Source of the DNA: Aeromicrobium flavum
GTDB taxonomy: Bacteria > Actinomycetota > Actinomycetes > Propionibacteriales > Nocardioidaceae
Assembly (NCBI RefSeq): GCF_007992115.1
Contig: NZ_BJZQ01000005.1
Coordinates: forward strand, 1 to 64,000
Direction of reading: 5' to 3'
Length of the DNA: 64,000 nt
Below the pieces are notes generated by a model. It did not search any database. It saw only the letters and a program-made list of their open reading frames with translations, and was not told the DNA's origin. Shown one piece after another: positions 1 to 9,274 of this stretch; position 1 is the stretch's first letter, and every line of letters starts with the position of its first letter. A program made the position numbers and the translations under genes.

Positions 1-1
1 C

Positions 2-733
2 CGCTTCGGCGCCGAGCTGGTGTCCGACGACGTCACCTCGGTCGACCTCACCGGCGACATCAAGACCGTGGCCCTGGCCAACGGCAACACCTACCGTGCC
101 CACGCGGTGATCCTCGCGATGGGCTCGGGCTACCGCAAGCTCGGCATCCGGGGCGAGGACGCGCTCTCGGGCCACGGCGTCAGCTGGTGTGCCACGTGCG
201 ACGGCTTCTTCTTCCGCGGCAAGGACATCGCGGTCGTCGGTGGCGGCGACTCCGCCGTCGAGGAGGCGCTGTTCCTCACGCGCTTCGCCGACAAGGTCAC
301 CTTGATCCACCGTCGCGACGAGCTGCGCGCCAGCAAGATCATGGCTGACCGCGCCTACGCCAACGACAAGCTCGAGTTCGCGTGGAACAGCGCCGTTGAC
401 CAGATCCACGGCGACGGAATCCTCGAGGGCGTCACGCTGCGCGACACCCAGACGGGTGAGACCCGCCGGCTCAACGTCAGCGGCCTGTTCATCGCGATCG
501 GCCACGACCCGCGCTCGGAGCTGCTGACCGGTCAGGTCGACCTCGACGACGAGGGCTACGTCCTCGTCCAGCCCGGCTCCACCGCCACCAACCTGCGCGG
601 CGTGTTCGCCGCGGGCGACCTCGTCGACCACACCTACCGCCAGGCCATCACGGCCGCCGGCACCGGCTGCCAGGCCGCCCTGGACGCCGAGCGCTTCCTC
701 GCCGACATCGAGGCAGGATTGGTGAACGCCTAG
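2..733 (+). CDS. trxB: Thioredoxin reductase, 5' end outside window
   Basis: NADPH-dependent flavoenzyme that reduces thioredoxin in the cytosol. About 243 residues are visible; the reading frame is open from the window edge, so roughly 70-80 N-terminal residues with the first FAD motif are missing. Seen: the redox motif CATC at about visible residues 63-66, the NADPH-binding GGGDSA and the HRR triplet that favours NADPH, and the C-terminal FAD motif in [13 protein letters not shown]. It faces an arsR gene tail to tail with only 3 bp between stops. Thioredoxin reductase genes placed in arsenic clusters are known as arsT; the neighbourhood suggests that role here, supplying reductant to arsenate reductases or keeping thiols reduced under As(III). 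A housekeeping trxB copy is the alternative. Confidence 0.93.
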   Translation, partial: RFGAELVSDDVTSVDLTGDIKTVALANGNTYRAHAVILAMGSGYRKLGIRGEDALSGHGVSWCATCDGFFFRGKDIAVVGGGDSAVEEALFLTRFADKVTLIHRRDELRASKIMADRAYANDKLEFAWNSAVDQIHGDGILEGVTLRDTQTGETRRLNVSGLFIAIGHDPRSELLTGQVDLDDEGYVLVQPGSTATNLRGVFAAGDLVDHTYRQAITAAGTGCQAALDAERFLADIEAGLVNA

Positions 734-736
734 GCG

Positions 737-1084
737 TCAGGCGTCCAGTGCGCGGGCGAGGGTCGACATCGCGCCGGGGACGAGGGCGTAGAAGGACCAC
801 TGGCCTCGCTTGGTCCGGGTCAGCAGTCCGGCCTTGACGAGGATCCCCAGGTGATGGCTGACCGTCCCCTGGCTCAGGTCGAGCGACTCATTCAGGTCAC
901 AGACACACGCTTCACCCGACTCGGTAGCGGCGATGAGGGACAACAGCCGCAGGCGGCTGGGGTCGCCCATCGCCTTGAACCGGGCGGCGAGGCTCCTAGC
1001 CTCCGCATCGCTCAGGACGCCGCCGGTGACGGGGGAGCAGCAGCTCGTCGAGACCGGCTCGAGCACGGTGAGTTCGGTGGCCAT
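737..1084 (-). CDS. arsR: ArsR-family As(III)-responsive repressor
   Basis: Small winged-helix repressor of 115 residues. The recognition helix lies around SQGTVSHHLGILVKAGLL (residues 71-88) and the wing follows at TKRGQWSFYAL. It has a vicinal cysteine pair at residues 15-16 plus Cys60 and Cys62 in the motif ACVCDL. The Cys15/Cys16 plus a mid-protein Cys arrangement resembles the As(III) site described for the Corynebacterium glutamicum ArsR, so arsenite or antimonite is the likely inducer. It is divergent from the flavoprotein gene at 1176, and the 91-bp gap holds two palindromic operator candidates. The start is the ATG directly bordering these operators. Zinc or cadmium sensing is less likely because the CVC-type site and the ars neighbours both point to arsenic. 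Confidence 0.9.
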   Translation of the reverse strand: MATELTVLEPVSTSCCSPVTGGVLSDAEARSLAARFKAMGDPSRLRLLSLIAATESGEACVCDLNESLDLSQGTVSHHLGILVKAGLLTRTKRGQWSFYALVPGAMSTLARALDA

Positions 1085-1101
1085 GACACCACCCTAGATC
1101 G

Positions 1102-1156
1102 TTCATTGACATTCATCAATGAAGCGCTAGAGTCGAGGCATCGACAATCGTCAATG
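1102..1156. promoter_or_regulatory. Tandem ArsR-like operators in the divergent arsR/flavoprotein promoter
   Basis: Site 1 (1102-1123) is a perfect inverted repeat, TTCATTGA-N6-TCAATGAA. Site 2 (1139-1156) is CATCGA-N6-TCAATG with one mismatch. Both share the core TYGA-N6-TCAA and their centres are about 35 bp apart. They fill the gap between arsR and the flavoprotein gene, as expected for an autoregulated divergent promoter. A similar pair lies upstream of the second arsC (8476-8532). Assignment to ArsR rests on position and symmetry and is inference. Confidence 0.65.
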
Positions 1157-1175
1157 TACGCGAGGAGCGTCCCTG

Positions 1176-2513
1176 ATGTCTGAGCTTTCCGACCTACCCG
1201 TCGTCGTGATCGGTGCGGGTCCCGCCGGCCTTGCCGCCGCCGCCCACCTGCGTGGCCGTGGAGTGGACTTCATCGTCCTGGAAGCGGGAGACGCCGCAGG
1301 TGCGGCCGTCCGGGAGTGGGGCCACGTGCGGCTCTTCTCCGCGTGGTCCGAGCTGATCGACCCCGCGGCCGAGAAGGTCCTGGCCGACGCCGGCTGGACC
1401 CCGCCTGACCCGAAGCGCTACCCCACGGGGGCGGACTGGGTGGCCGGCTACCTCCAGCCCCTGGCCGATGCGCTCGGTGGCTCGGTCCGCTTCAACACGA
1501 CGGTGACGGCCGTGGCCAAGCAGTCGCGCGACCGTTTGGTGAGCTCGGGTCGCGACGAGGCCCCGTTCACCGTCCACGTCACCACGCCCCTCGGGGTCGA
1601 GCGCCTCACCGCCCGTGCGGTGATCGACGCCTCCGGCACCTGGAGCGGTCCCAACCCGCTCGGCGGGGACGGCGTCCCGGCCATCGGTGAGCACGAGGCA
1701 ACGGACCGCATCTCCTACCGGATCCCGGATCTCGGCAACGCCGCAGAGCTCGACCGCTACGCCGGAAAGCACGTCGTCGTGGCAGGGACGGGCGCTTCGG
1801 CGAAGGGCGCGTTGATCGGGCTCACCGCCCTGGCCAGGACGGCGCCCGAGACGCGCATCACCTGGCTCGTCCGGCGCGCGAGCGTGGGGGAGGCGTTCGC
1901 CGGCAGTGGCCAGGACGAGCTGCCGGCGCGGGGTGAGCTCGGTCAGCAGGCCCAGGCGGCAGTCGAATCCGGGCCCGTGACGACGATGAACGGCTTCCGG
2001 ACATCGCGCGTCTCGCGGCAGGACGACGACCGGCTGACCATCGAGTCCTTCGACGGACAGATCGTCACCGACGTGGACGAAGTGGTCGTCCTAACCGGGT
2101 TCCGCCCCGAGCTGCAGATGCTGTCGGAGCTGCGACTGGACCTCGATCCGGTGCTCCAGGCACCTCGCGACCTGGCGCCGCTGATCGACCCGAACGAGCA
2201 CTCCTGCGGCACCGTCTACCCGCACGGCGCCAAGGAGCTCGCCCAGCCCGAGAGCGGGTTCTACCTGGTCGGCATGAAGTCCTACGGTCGTGCGACGTCC
2301 TTCCTCGCGCTGACCGGCTTCGAGCAGACGCGTTCGGTCGTCGCGGCCATCGCCGGCGACCACGAAGCCGCGGAGCGCGTGGAGCTGACCCTTCCCGACA
2401 CCGGCGTCTGCGGTGGTGCCGGACTGTTCGACGACGAGAGCGCCGAGGGCGGGAGCTGCTGCGTCGCTCCCGCTGCACCTGAGCTCATTCAGCTCGGCGG
2501 TCCGACCGCCTGA
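1176..2513 (+). CDS. ars-linked FAD/NAD(P)-dependent flavoprotein with Cys-rich tail
   Basis: Flavin monooxygenase-like oxidoreductase of 445 residues. The FAD-binding motif GAGPAGLAAAAH is at about residues 13-24 and a second dinucleotide motif, GTGASAKGA, near residue 205; the fold resembles class B flavin monooxygenases such as ArsO. The C-terminal 35 residues carry cysteines in VCGGAGLFD and GGSCCVAP, unusual for such enzymes and a possible As(III) or metal-thiolate site. Start: ATG at 1176 with GAGGAG about 7 bp upstream. It is transcribed divergently from arsR under the two operators, so it is probably arsenite-inducible. The substrate is unknown; oxidation of an organic arsenical or arsenite is conceivable but unproven. 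A second, shorter flavoprotein (9804-10997) closes the ars cluster. Confidence 0.82.
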   Translation: MSELSDLPVVVIGAGPAGLAAAAHLRGRGVDFIVLEAGDAAGAAVREWGHVRLFSAWSELIDPAAEKVLADAGWTPPDPKRYPTGADWVAGYLQPLADALGGSVRFNTTVTAVAKQSRDRLVSSGRDEAPFTVHVTTPLGVERLTARAVIDASGTWSGPNPLGGDGVPAIGEHEATDRISYRIPDLGNAAELDRYAGKHVVVAGTGASAKGALIGLTALARTAPETRITWLVRRASVGEAFAGSGQDELPARGELGQQAQAAVESGPVTTMNGFRTSRVSRQDDDRLTIESFDGQIVTDVDEVVVLTGFRPELQMLSELRLDLDPVLQAPRDLAPLIDPNEHSCGTVYPHGAKELAQPESGFYLVGMKSYGRATSFLALTGFEQTRSVVAAIAGDHEAAERVELTLPDTGVCGGAGLFDDESAEGGSCCVAPAAPELIQLGGPTA

Positions 2514-2567
2514 TGAGCGGCGGGTGAAGCAGCATGTCCACCACGCTGCGTCCGATCGATGACCGGC

Positions 2568-2573
2568 TATGTT
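2568..2573 (+). promoter_or_regulatory. Candidate -10 box for a leaderless arsR2 transcript
   Basis: The hexamer TATGTT ends 6 nt before the ATG at 2580, with no Shine-Dalgarno sequence in between. This is the spacing expected if transcription starts at the start codon. The same TANNNT-N6-start layout recurs at other genes in this window. Confidence 0.45.
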
Positions 2574-2579
2574 TGATGC

Positions 2580-2924
2580 ATGGTCTCCAGAGCCCCGCGT
2601 CCCGACGGCTCGCAGCCGTCGCGGCCCGCGGCGGTCCTGCGACCTGCTCTGACGCGGCAGCAGGCCGAGGACACGGCTCAGCTGCTGAGTGTCGTCTCGA
2701 ACTCCACGCGACTTCAGCTTTTGAGCCTCGTGCATCTCAGCGAAGGTGGACGCGCGCGGGTCGTCGACCTGACCCAGGCGCTGGAGCTGCGCCAGCCGAC
2801 GATCAGTCACCACGTCAAGGTGCTGCACGAGGCCGGGATCTTGTCGCGGACCCCCGTCGGTCGGGAGGTCTGGTACAGCATCGTGCCGGACCGGTTGAGC
2901 GCCATCGCCGATCTCCTGCGCTAG
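2580..2924 (+). CDS. ArsR-family winged-helix regulator without cysteines
   Basis: Winged-helix DNA-binding protein of 114 residues. The core SNSTRLQLLSLVHL is followed by the recognition helix in LRQPTISHHVKVLHEAGIL and the wing TPVGREVWYSIVP. No cysteine is present, so it cannot use the thiolate As(III) site of the arsR product at 737-1084. It may sense something else or use other ligands. The start codon follows a TATGTT box by 6 nt, suggesting a leaderless message. The next gene, an HTH-arsenate reductase fusion, begins 16 bp after its stop, so the two are probably co-transcribed. The partner signal is unknown. Confidence 0.85.
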   Translation: MVSRAPRPDGSQPSRPAAVLRPALTRQQAEDTAQLLSVVSNSTRLQLLSLVHLSEGGRARVVDLTQALELRQPTISHHVKVLHEAGILSRTPVGREVWYSIVPDRLSAIADLLR

Positions 2925-2940
2925 TCGTCCGGCCGGCACC

Positions 2941-3855
2941 ATGACTCGCTCCCCGGTGTCCCCAGCCGCTCAGGCGCGAGCCATGGCCGACCCGATCCGT
3001 GTGCATCTCCTCGCCATGGTCATGGCGGCGCCCTCGGGCCAGATGAGGATCGACCTGCTTCAGCGCGCGCACGGTGATGGCGTCACGTCGCACGTGGACG
3101 CCATGGTCGAGGCGGGACTGCTCGAGGCCGACGAGTATTCGGTCCGACCCACCCACGACGCCCTGGTGCGTTTCGGGGCATGGGTCGCCGAGCCCTCGGG
3201 CGGTCAGCCCGAGCCCGCACCACGGGATCACGCGCGCTCGCTGGATGACATCAGCGAGGAGCTGATCGACCGGTACGACGGCATCGTTGCCGCCGAAACG
3301 GTTCGGGAGTTCGTCCAGGACAGCTACGACCTCCTCGCGTCGCGGGCCACCGTTCGGCGCTTCCTGCCGCAACTGACTGCGCGATTCGCGGCGGACCGAC
3401 TCTCAGCGTTGGCGTCGCTCTCGGGCCGGGATGGAAGGCGCCGGGCCGACATCCTCTTCGTCTGCGTCAGGAACGCAGGTCGGTCGCAGATCGCTGCCGC
3501 GCTCGCGCGGTCGATCGGGGGAGAACGTGTCCGGGTGCGCACGGCCGGATCGATGCCGGCGGCGCACCTGGACCCGGCGGTCCGCGCCGAGCTGTCCGCT
3601 CTGGGCATCGATCATCTGACTGAGTTCCCGCGACCGCTCACGCGGGAAGTGATCCAGGCGTCGGGCACCGTCGTCACGATGGGATGCGGTGACGCCTGCC
3701 CCATCGTGCCGGGGCGCAGGTACGTCGACTGGCCGGTGATGGATCCGGTCGGATGCTCACGGGACGAGGTTCGGGCGATCATCGAGGACATCCGTCGTCG
3801 AGTCGAGACACTCCTGGAGGAGCTCGGTGTGATCACGGCGCCGGGTCTGCGTTAG
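2941..3855 (+). CDS. Winged-helix / three-helix-bundle / LMW-PTPase arsenate reductase fusion
   Basis: Three-part protein of 304 residues. Residues about 10-80 form an ArsR-like winged helix (ADPIRVHLLAM, then HVDAMVEAGLLEAD). Residues about 100-160 match the three-helix dimerisation segment that precedes actinobacterial arsenate reductases. Residues 168-300 are a low-molecular-weight phosphatase-type ArsC domain with the oxyanion loop CVRNAGRS (Cys175, Arg181), the motif TMGCGDACP and the DWPV..DPVG segment with the general-acid Asp. Enzymes of this class reduce As(V) to As(III) using mycothiol and mycoredoxin in actinobacteria. The fused DNA-binding module could make it a self-sensing reductase-regulator. 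Its 3' end overlaps the convergent response-regulator gene by 4 bp, so no terminator separates them. Confidence 0.87.
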   Translation: MTRSPVSPAAQARAMADPIRVHLLAMVMAAPSGQMRIDLLQRAHGDGVTSHVDAMVEAGLLEADEYSVRPTHDALVRFGAWVAEPSGGQPEPAPRDHARSLDDISEELIDRYDGIVAAETVREFVQDSYDLLASRATVRRFLPQLTARFAADRLSALASLSGRDGRRRADILFVCVRNAGRSQIAAALARSIGGERVRVRTAGSMPAAHLDPAVRAELSALGIDHLTEFPRPLTREVIQASGTVVTMGCGDACPIVPGRRYVDWPVMDPVGCSRDEVRAIIEDIRRRVETLLEELGVITAPGLR

Positions 3856-4603
3856 GGCGGGGTGAACACTCCGGGGTTGAGGCGGTAGCCGACGCCTCTC
3901 ACCGTCTGGATGGCGTCGAGCACTCCGGCCTCGGCGAGTTTGCGGCGCACCCGTTTCACCGCGGCGACGAGCAGGTCGTCTGCGGACGTCCTGCAGTCGG
4001 ACCAGAGAGCATCGATCAGCTCGTCGCGTGTCACGGAGTAGCCGGCGCGCTCGGCGAGCATGTGGAACAGGTCGAACTCCAGAGCACTGAGGTCGAGCGG
4101 TGTGTCGCGGACATGAGCGTCGATGGATTCGGTGATGAGCGTCAGCACGCCCAGCGTGAGGCGATCTGCTCGCTGTCGCGGAAGCGGACTCTGGTCGATG
4201 ATCTGAGCGATCTCGCCGACGCGGTACGGCAGAGCGATGGCCCGAGCTCCTTCCAGCACGGCCGGCCCGATCGACGCCACATCGGTGCTGGCACAGGCCA
4301 CCAGGACCGGGACGGCCGACTCCGACCGGATCACCTTGACCACCTCGGACAGCGGCACGGGACCGGGAGCGGCATTCAGGACGACCGCGCAGACGCCCGC
4401 GGCGTTCAGGCGCGCCACCAGCCGGAGGGGGTCCGACGCAGCGAGAACCGTTAGGCCGAGAGGTCGCAGACTCGACTGGAGGTCGGCGACGGTCTGCGCA
4501 TCGGACTCGAGCAGCAGGATCGTGTCGGCTTCGGGTGGGCGCCGCAGGCGCGAGCGGCTGGCGTGCTGGTCCGCGGACCTCGGGGCCAGCACCCGCAACT
4601 CCG

Positions 4604-4607
<4 letters not shown>
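3852..4607 (-). CDS. Atypical OmpR/PhoB-like response regulator coupled to pstB
   Basis: Protein of 251 residues with an N-terminal receiver-like domain (about 28-140) and a C-terminal PhoB-type winged helix (about 150-245: [30 protein letters not shown], then [15 protein letters not shown] and TVRGVGYRL). At the end of strand 3, where the phosphoacceptor Asp is expected, the sequence reads VVLNAAP, so Asn replaces Asp; the acidic pair is also weak (LLLESD). Phosphorylation is therefore unlikely, and no histidine kinase is nearby. Its start overlaps the pstB stop by 4 bp (ATGA), placing it last in pstSCAB where actinobacteria often have phoU. It likely regulates phosphate or arsenate uptake genes; the signal is unknown. 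Confidence 0.85.
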
Positions 4608-5494
<887 letters not shown>

Positions 5495-5507
5495 GTCAGC
5501 TGGACTC

Positions 5508-6416
5508 CTACCAGTTCCGCTGGAACTTGTTGCGAATGAGAATGGCGAGGGCGTTCATGCCCAAGATCATGAGGAGCAGCAGGATGATGGCGGCCGATGC
5601 GGCCTGCTGGAGCTCTTCTTGCGGGGCGGACGCGAGGTTGTAGATCTGGACGGGCAGGGCCGCGACCTTGTCGGTGAGCCACGCGGGATCGAACCGGACC
5701 GTCGCCACGCCGATCATGATGAGTGGCGCCGCCTCGCCGATGGCGCGCGACAGGCCGAGGATCGTGCCCGTGGCGATGCCCGGGACTGCCGACGGAAGCA
5801 CCTGGCGCCAGGTGGTCTGCCACACCGTCGCCCCCAGTGCCAGCGACCCGTGCCGAATCTCCTGGGGCACGGCGCGTAGGGCCTCGCGGGTCGAGATGAT
5901 GATGACGGGCAGGATCAGCAGTGCGAGGGCGATCGCGCCGCCCAGGACGATCCCTTGGTAGGTGTATCCGAGGATCGTCATGATCGCTGCGGCGAGCATG
6001 CCGTAGATGATCGACGGCACGGCGGCCAGGTTCTGGAGGTTGACCTCCACGAACTTGTTGTACCAAGCCCTGGAGTCGGCGAACTCCTCCAGGTAGACCG
6101 CCGACGCGATCCCCAGGGGAATCGCGAGAAGCGCCGTGCTCATCATGAGCCACAAGGAGCCGAGGATGCCGGCACGGAAGCCTGTCTCGCCCTTGCGAAC
6201 CGTCGACTCGTAGTTGGTGAACAGGTTGGCGTCGAAGCGCCCGGCACCCGCGATCGCGGTGTCGACGATGAGGACGACCAGCACGGCGACACCGAAGAAC
6301 AAGGAGAACCAGAGCGCGCACAGGAAGACGAGGGATGCGACGTTGCGATCCTTGTTCCCGCCGGTGCGGAGACTTTGAGTGGTGGCGCGGGACGCGGTGA
6401 CGGCTGCGACGTTCAT
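5508..6416 (-). CDS. pstA: Phosphate ABC transporter permease
   Basis: Inner-membrane subunit of the Pst importer, 302 residues with about six membrane spans. The cytoplasmic coupling (EAA) loop reads [26 protein letters not shown] and contacts PstB; the conserved [11 protein letters not shown] follows. The ATG start and the pstC stop share one base (TGATG), so the two are translationally coupled. The about 30-residue cytoplasmic N-terminus is hydrophilic. Confidence 0.95.
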   Translation of the reverse strand: MNVAAVTASRATTQSLRTGGNKDRNVASLVFLCALWFSLFFGVAVLVVLIVDTAIAGAGRFDANLFTNYESTVRKGETGFRAGILGSLWLMMSTALLAIPLGIASAVYLEEFADSRAWYNKFVEVNLQNLAAVPSIIYGMLAAAIMTILGYTYQGIVLGGAIALALLILPVIIISTREALRAVPQEIRHGSLALGATVWQTTWRQVLPSAVPGIATGTILGLSRAIGEAAPLIMIGVATVRFDPAWLTDKVAALPVQIYNLASAPQEELQQAASAAIILLLLMILGMNALAILIRNKFQRNW

Positions 6417-7360
6417 CAGTACACCTGCCTGTAGCGACGGACGATGACGATGCTGATCGCGTTGATGATCAGTGTCACCAGGAACAGCAGCAGGGCGACG
6501 GCGAAGAGCATGTTGTAGCTGGCCGTGCCCACGGGGTTCTCACCCTGGGCTGTCTGGGCGATGAAGGCGGTCATCGTCTGATGGCCCTCACCGACGTCGG
6601 GGGACGTGTTCTTGGCCGAGCCTCCCGCGAGTGCGACGATCATGGTCTCGCCCACGGCGCGGGACATGCCCAGCACGACCGCCGCGGCGACTCCGGAGAT
6701 GGCGGCCGGCAGCACCACCCGCAGCGACGTCTGCATCCGATTGGCGCCCATGGCCAGGGATCCCTGGCGCAGCGCCTGGGGCACCGCGCTGAGCGCATCC
6801 TCGGAGAGCGAAGCGATGGTGGGAATGATCATGACGCCGACGAGGATGCCGGCCGCGAGCGAGTTCGTGAACGACACGTCGAGGCCGAGCCACCCGTTCA
6901 AGACCGTGGGAGTCAGGAAGAAGACCGCGAAGAAGCCGTAGACCACCGACGGCACGCCGGCCAGCAGCTCGACCGTCGGCTTGAGCCAGGCGCGGGTGCG
7001 GCGCGTGGCGTACTCGGACAGGTACATCGCGGCTCCGACTCCGAGAGGGATCGCCAGCGCCAGGGCGATGACCGTGACCATGAAGGTACCGAGCAGCAGC
7101 GGGAGCACCGCGGGGCGCAGATCCTTGCTGCCCTGGTCGGTCCACGAGAAGAAATCGCCGAGCGGGACCTGGCCGAAGAAGTGGATGACCGGCTCCACCA
7201 GCGCCACGATGATGCCGAAGGTGATGGCGACCGAGAGGAGGGCGGAGGCGATCAGCAGCCCTTGGATGACGGCTTCGCCCGGACGACGCTTCGCGGTGAG
7301 GAGCGGACCGCCGGGCAGGCCCGCCCTCGCGGGCGGGCCTGCCTGGGTGAACTGAGACAT
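6416..7360 (-). CDS. pstC: Phosphate ABC transporter permease
   Basis: Partner permease of PstA, 314 residues when started at the ATG at 7360; the frame is open further upstream but that would run into pstS. Membrane spans begin at VIQGLLIASALLSVAITF. The EAA loop is RQGSLAMGANRMQTSLRVVLPAAISG, followed by LGMSRAVGETMIVAL, the PstC/PstA family signature. It begins 14 bp after the pstS stop and is coupled to pstA by a 1-bp overlap. Confidence 0.94.
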   Translation of the reverse strand: MSQFTQAGPPARAGLPGGPLLTAKRRPGEAVIQGLLIASALLSVAITFGIIVALVEPVIHFFGQVPLGDFFSWTDQGSKDLRPAVLPLLLGTFMVTVIALALAIPLGVGAAMYLSEYATRRTRAWLKPTVELLAGVPSVVYGFFAVFFLTPTVLNGWLGLDVSFTNSLAAGILVGVMIIPTIASLSEDALSAVPQALRQGSLAMGANRMQTSLRVVLPAAISGVAAAVVLGMSRAVGETMIVALAGGSAKNTSPDVGEGHQTMTAFIAQTAQGENPVGTASYNMLFAVALLLFLVTLIINAISIVIVRRYRQVY

Positions 7361-7374
7361 GTGTGGGCCGGCTG

Positions 7375-8313
7375 TCAGAGCGCTTCGACGGCGGATTGCG
7401 TCTCCGCCAGGTCTTCGTCGTTGAGAGGAATGAACTGCGCCGACTCGGCGATGTCGGTCAGGTTCTCCACGTAGAAGTCGACGTAGGTCGAGACGGCCTC
7501 GTTGTCGGCGTAGGCGCTGTTCTTGACGTAGATGAACAGTGGACGGGACAGGGGCGTGTACGAGCCGTCGCGTGCGGTCTCGGACGAAGGCTCGACACAA
7601 CCGCTGCCGTCGTCGATGGCGACCGCCTTGAGGTTGTCCGCGTTCTCCTCGAAGTAGGAGTACCCGAAGAAGCCAACGCCTCCCTTGGTGCCCGAAACGC
7701 CCTGGACCAGCACGTTGTCGTCCTCCGAGGACTCGAAGTCCTCGCGCAGCGCCTCGGACTCGTGACCGACGACGTCGGCCGCCATGTAGTCGTAGGTCCC
7801 GGAGTCGGTACCCGGGATGAAGCCTGTGACCTTCTGGTCGGGGAAGCTCGGATCCAGGTCCTTCCAGTTCGTGATCTTGGAGTCCGGGCCGAACAGCTGC
7901 ACGACCTGGTCAGTCGTGAGGCAGTCCACGCCGAGATCCGGGTGGGTGACCACCGTGAGCGCGTCGGTCGCGACGTGGAGCTCGGTGAACTCGACGCCCC
8001 CGGTCTCACAGGCCGTCTTCTCCTCGTCCTTGATGGGTCGGGACGCGTCCGAGATGTCGATGTCACCGGCGCAGAACTTCTCGAACCCGCCCCCGGTGCC
8101 CGAGAAGCCGACGGACACCTCGATGTCAGGCTGCTCCTCCGAGAGGAGTTCGGCCGCGGTGTTGCTCATCGGGTACACGGTCGAGGATCCGTCCACCGCA
8201 ACGGAACCGGACACAGCGTTCTCGTCTGCGCTGGAACCGCCACCGCAGGCGGCCAGGGTGAGCAGCAGGGCGGAAGCACTCAACGTCGCAGTGAGTGTCT
8301 TGGAGCGAAACAT
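7375..8313 (-). CDS. pstS: Phosphate-binding lipoprotein of the Pst importer
   Basis: Extracellular substrate-binding protein of 312 residues, exported and lipid-anchored: the signal peptide ends in the lipobox LAAC (Cys23). Phosphate-contact segments are visible as DGSSTVYP, SGTGGGFEKFCAGDIDISDASRP, PGTDSGTYDY and SGTKGGVGFFGYSYF. First gene of pstSCAB plus response regulator. The divergent 8314-8601 region holds a PHO-box-like direct repeat on the pstS side and ArsR-like operators on the arsC side. Whether it discriminates phosphate from arsenate cannot be read from sequence; arsenic-linked PstS proteins with strong phosphate preference are known in other bacteria. Confidence 0.95.
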   Translation of the reverse strand: MFRSKTLTATLSASALLLTLAACGGGSSADENAVSGSVAVDGSSTVYPMSNTAAELLSEEQPDIEVSVGFSGTGGGFEKFCAGDIDISDASRPIKDEEKTACETGGVEFTELHVATDALTVVTHPDLGVDCLTTDQVVQLFGPDSKITNWKDLDPSFPDQKVTGFIPGTDSGTYDYMAADVVGHESEALREDFESSEDDNVLVQGVSGTKGGVGFFGYSYFEENADNLKAVAIDDGSGCVEPSSETARDGSYTPLSRPLFIYVKNSAYADNEAVSTYVDFYVENLTDIAESAQFIPLNDEDLAETQSAVEAL

Positions 8314-8386
8314 GCACGTTTCCCATCAGTTTGGCCGCGGGAGCGGCGCGTCTTTGATCGAACAAGATAGATAGAACGCCGTCTAT

Positions 8387-8403
8387 GTGAACGGGCGATG
8401 AAC
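8387..8403 (-). promoter_or_regulatory. PHO-box-like direct repeat upstream of pstS
   Basis: On the pstS strand the sequence reads GTTCATCGCCC followed directly by GTTCAC. This is two GTTCA units 11 bp apart, the layout of PhoP-binding direct repeats in streptomycetes. It lies about 75 bp upstream of the pstS start. Only two units are visible. Confidence 0.45.
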
Positions 8404-8475
8404 GTAGCCGGACGCGCACATGAAGGTGCGAACACGGGTGGAAATAGATCGCGCCGGCCGTTCTGGTTGGCCATC

Positions 8476-8532
8476 ATTCATTGCACCGAATCGATGAATC
8501 GTCGGCTAGAGTATCCATCGACGAACTTCGAT
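8476..8532. promoter_or_regulatory. Tandem ArsR-like operators upstream of second arsC
   Basis: Site 1 (8476-8499) is ATTCATTG-N8-CGATGAAT, one mismatch from symmetry and the same geometry as the arsR site at 1102. Site 2 (8517-8532) is ATCGA-N6-TCGAT. Centre-to-centre distance is about 37 bp, close to the 35 bp of the pair at 1102-1156. This suggests one ArsR controls both promoters. Confidence 0.55.
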
Positions 8533-8601
8533 ATACGATCGCGAACTCTCGACCGATCCGATCGAGCCGTCGCTCAACCCGAGGCCCAAGGAGGCAGGAC
8601 A

Positions 8602-9219
8602 GTGGACCCATCGCACGAGTTGAACCGCGAGGCGATCTCGTCGGAGATCGCCTACGAGCACCAAGGCACGTTCACGCTCGACGAAGTCAGGGAATTCGTC
8701 GACCGCGCAGCCGAGTCGCTGCTGACCGACGCAAAGATCGCACGACACGTCCCGCTGCTCGTCAGCCGCTACGCTCGCGAGCTCTTGACGGCCTCGGCCC
8801 AGACGAAGGGACTGATCGCGAAGAAGGTTCCCGAGCTCCTGTTCGTCTGCGTGCAGAACGCCGGACGCTCACAGATCGCCGCCGCCATCGCTGCGCACCT
8901 GGCGCCAGGGAAGCTGCACGTGCGTTCGGCCGGGTCCCGGCCCACGGGCGAGATCAACCCTCTCGCGGTCCAGGTGCTCGCCGAGCGCGGCATCGAGCTG
9001 GCCGAGGCGTACCCGAAGCCCCTCTCCGACGACGTCCTGCACGCTGCGGACGTCATCGTCACCATGGGATGCGGCGACGAGTGCCCCTACTTCCCCGGCA
9101 AGCGGTACGAGGACTGGGACGTCTCGGACCCCGAGGGCGCCACGCTCGAAGAGGCACGAGACATCCGGGACGACATCCAGCGTCGTGTCACGGATCTGCT
9201 CCGCGACCTCGACGTCTGA
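8602..9219 (+). CDS. arsC: Arsenate reductase, three-helix-bundle plus LMW-PTPase type
   Basis: Reduces As(V) to As(III), 205 residues from the GTG at 8602, chosen because AAGGAGG lies 7-8 bp upstream; the frame is open further upstream but that part looks like promoter DNA. Residues about 15-65 form the three-helix dimerisation segment (FTLDEVREFVDRAAESLL). The phosphatase-like domain has the oxyanion loop CVQNAGRS (Cys83, Arg89), TMGCGDECP with two further cysteines, and DWDVSDPEG with the catalytic Asp. This matches the mycothiol/mycoredoxin-coupled arsenate reductases of actinobacteria. It is a stand-alone version of the C-terminal part of the fusion at 2941-3855 and carries its own ArsR-type operators. 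Confidence 0.93.
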   Translation: MDPSHELNREAISSEIAYEHQGTFTLDEVREFVDRAAESLLTDAKIARHVPLLVSRYARELLTASAQTKGLIAKKVPELLFVCVQNAGRSQIAAAIAAHLAPGKLHVRSAGSRPTGEINPLAVQVLAERGIELAEAYPKPLSDDVLHAADVIVTMGCGDECPYFPGKRYEDWDVSDPEGATLEEARDIRDDIQRRVTDLLRDLDV

Positions 9220-9274
9220 GAACCGCGCGGAGCCTGCCAGCGGCCGGTCTCAGGCCACGGGCCACCATGGGGGA

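Noticed and set aside
8398-8601. Longer start for the second arsC (ATG at 8398)
   Set aside because: This region contains the operators and lacks family similarity; a GTG with AAGGAGG at 8602 fits better.
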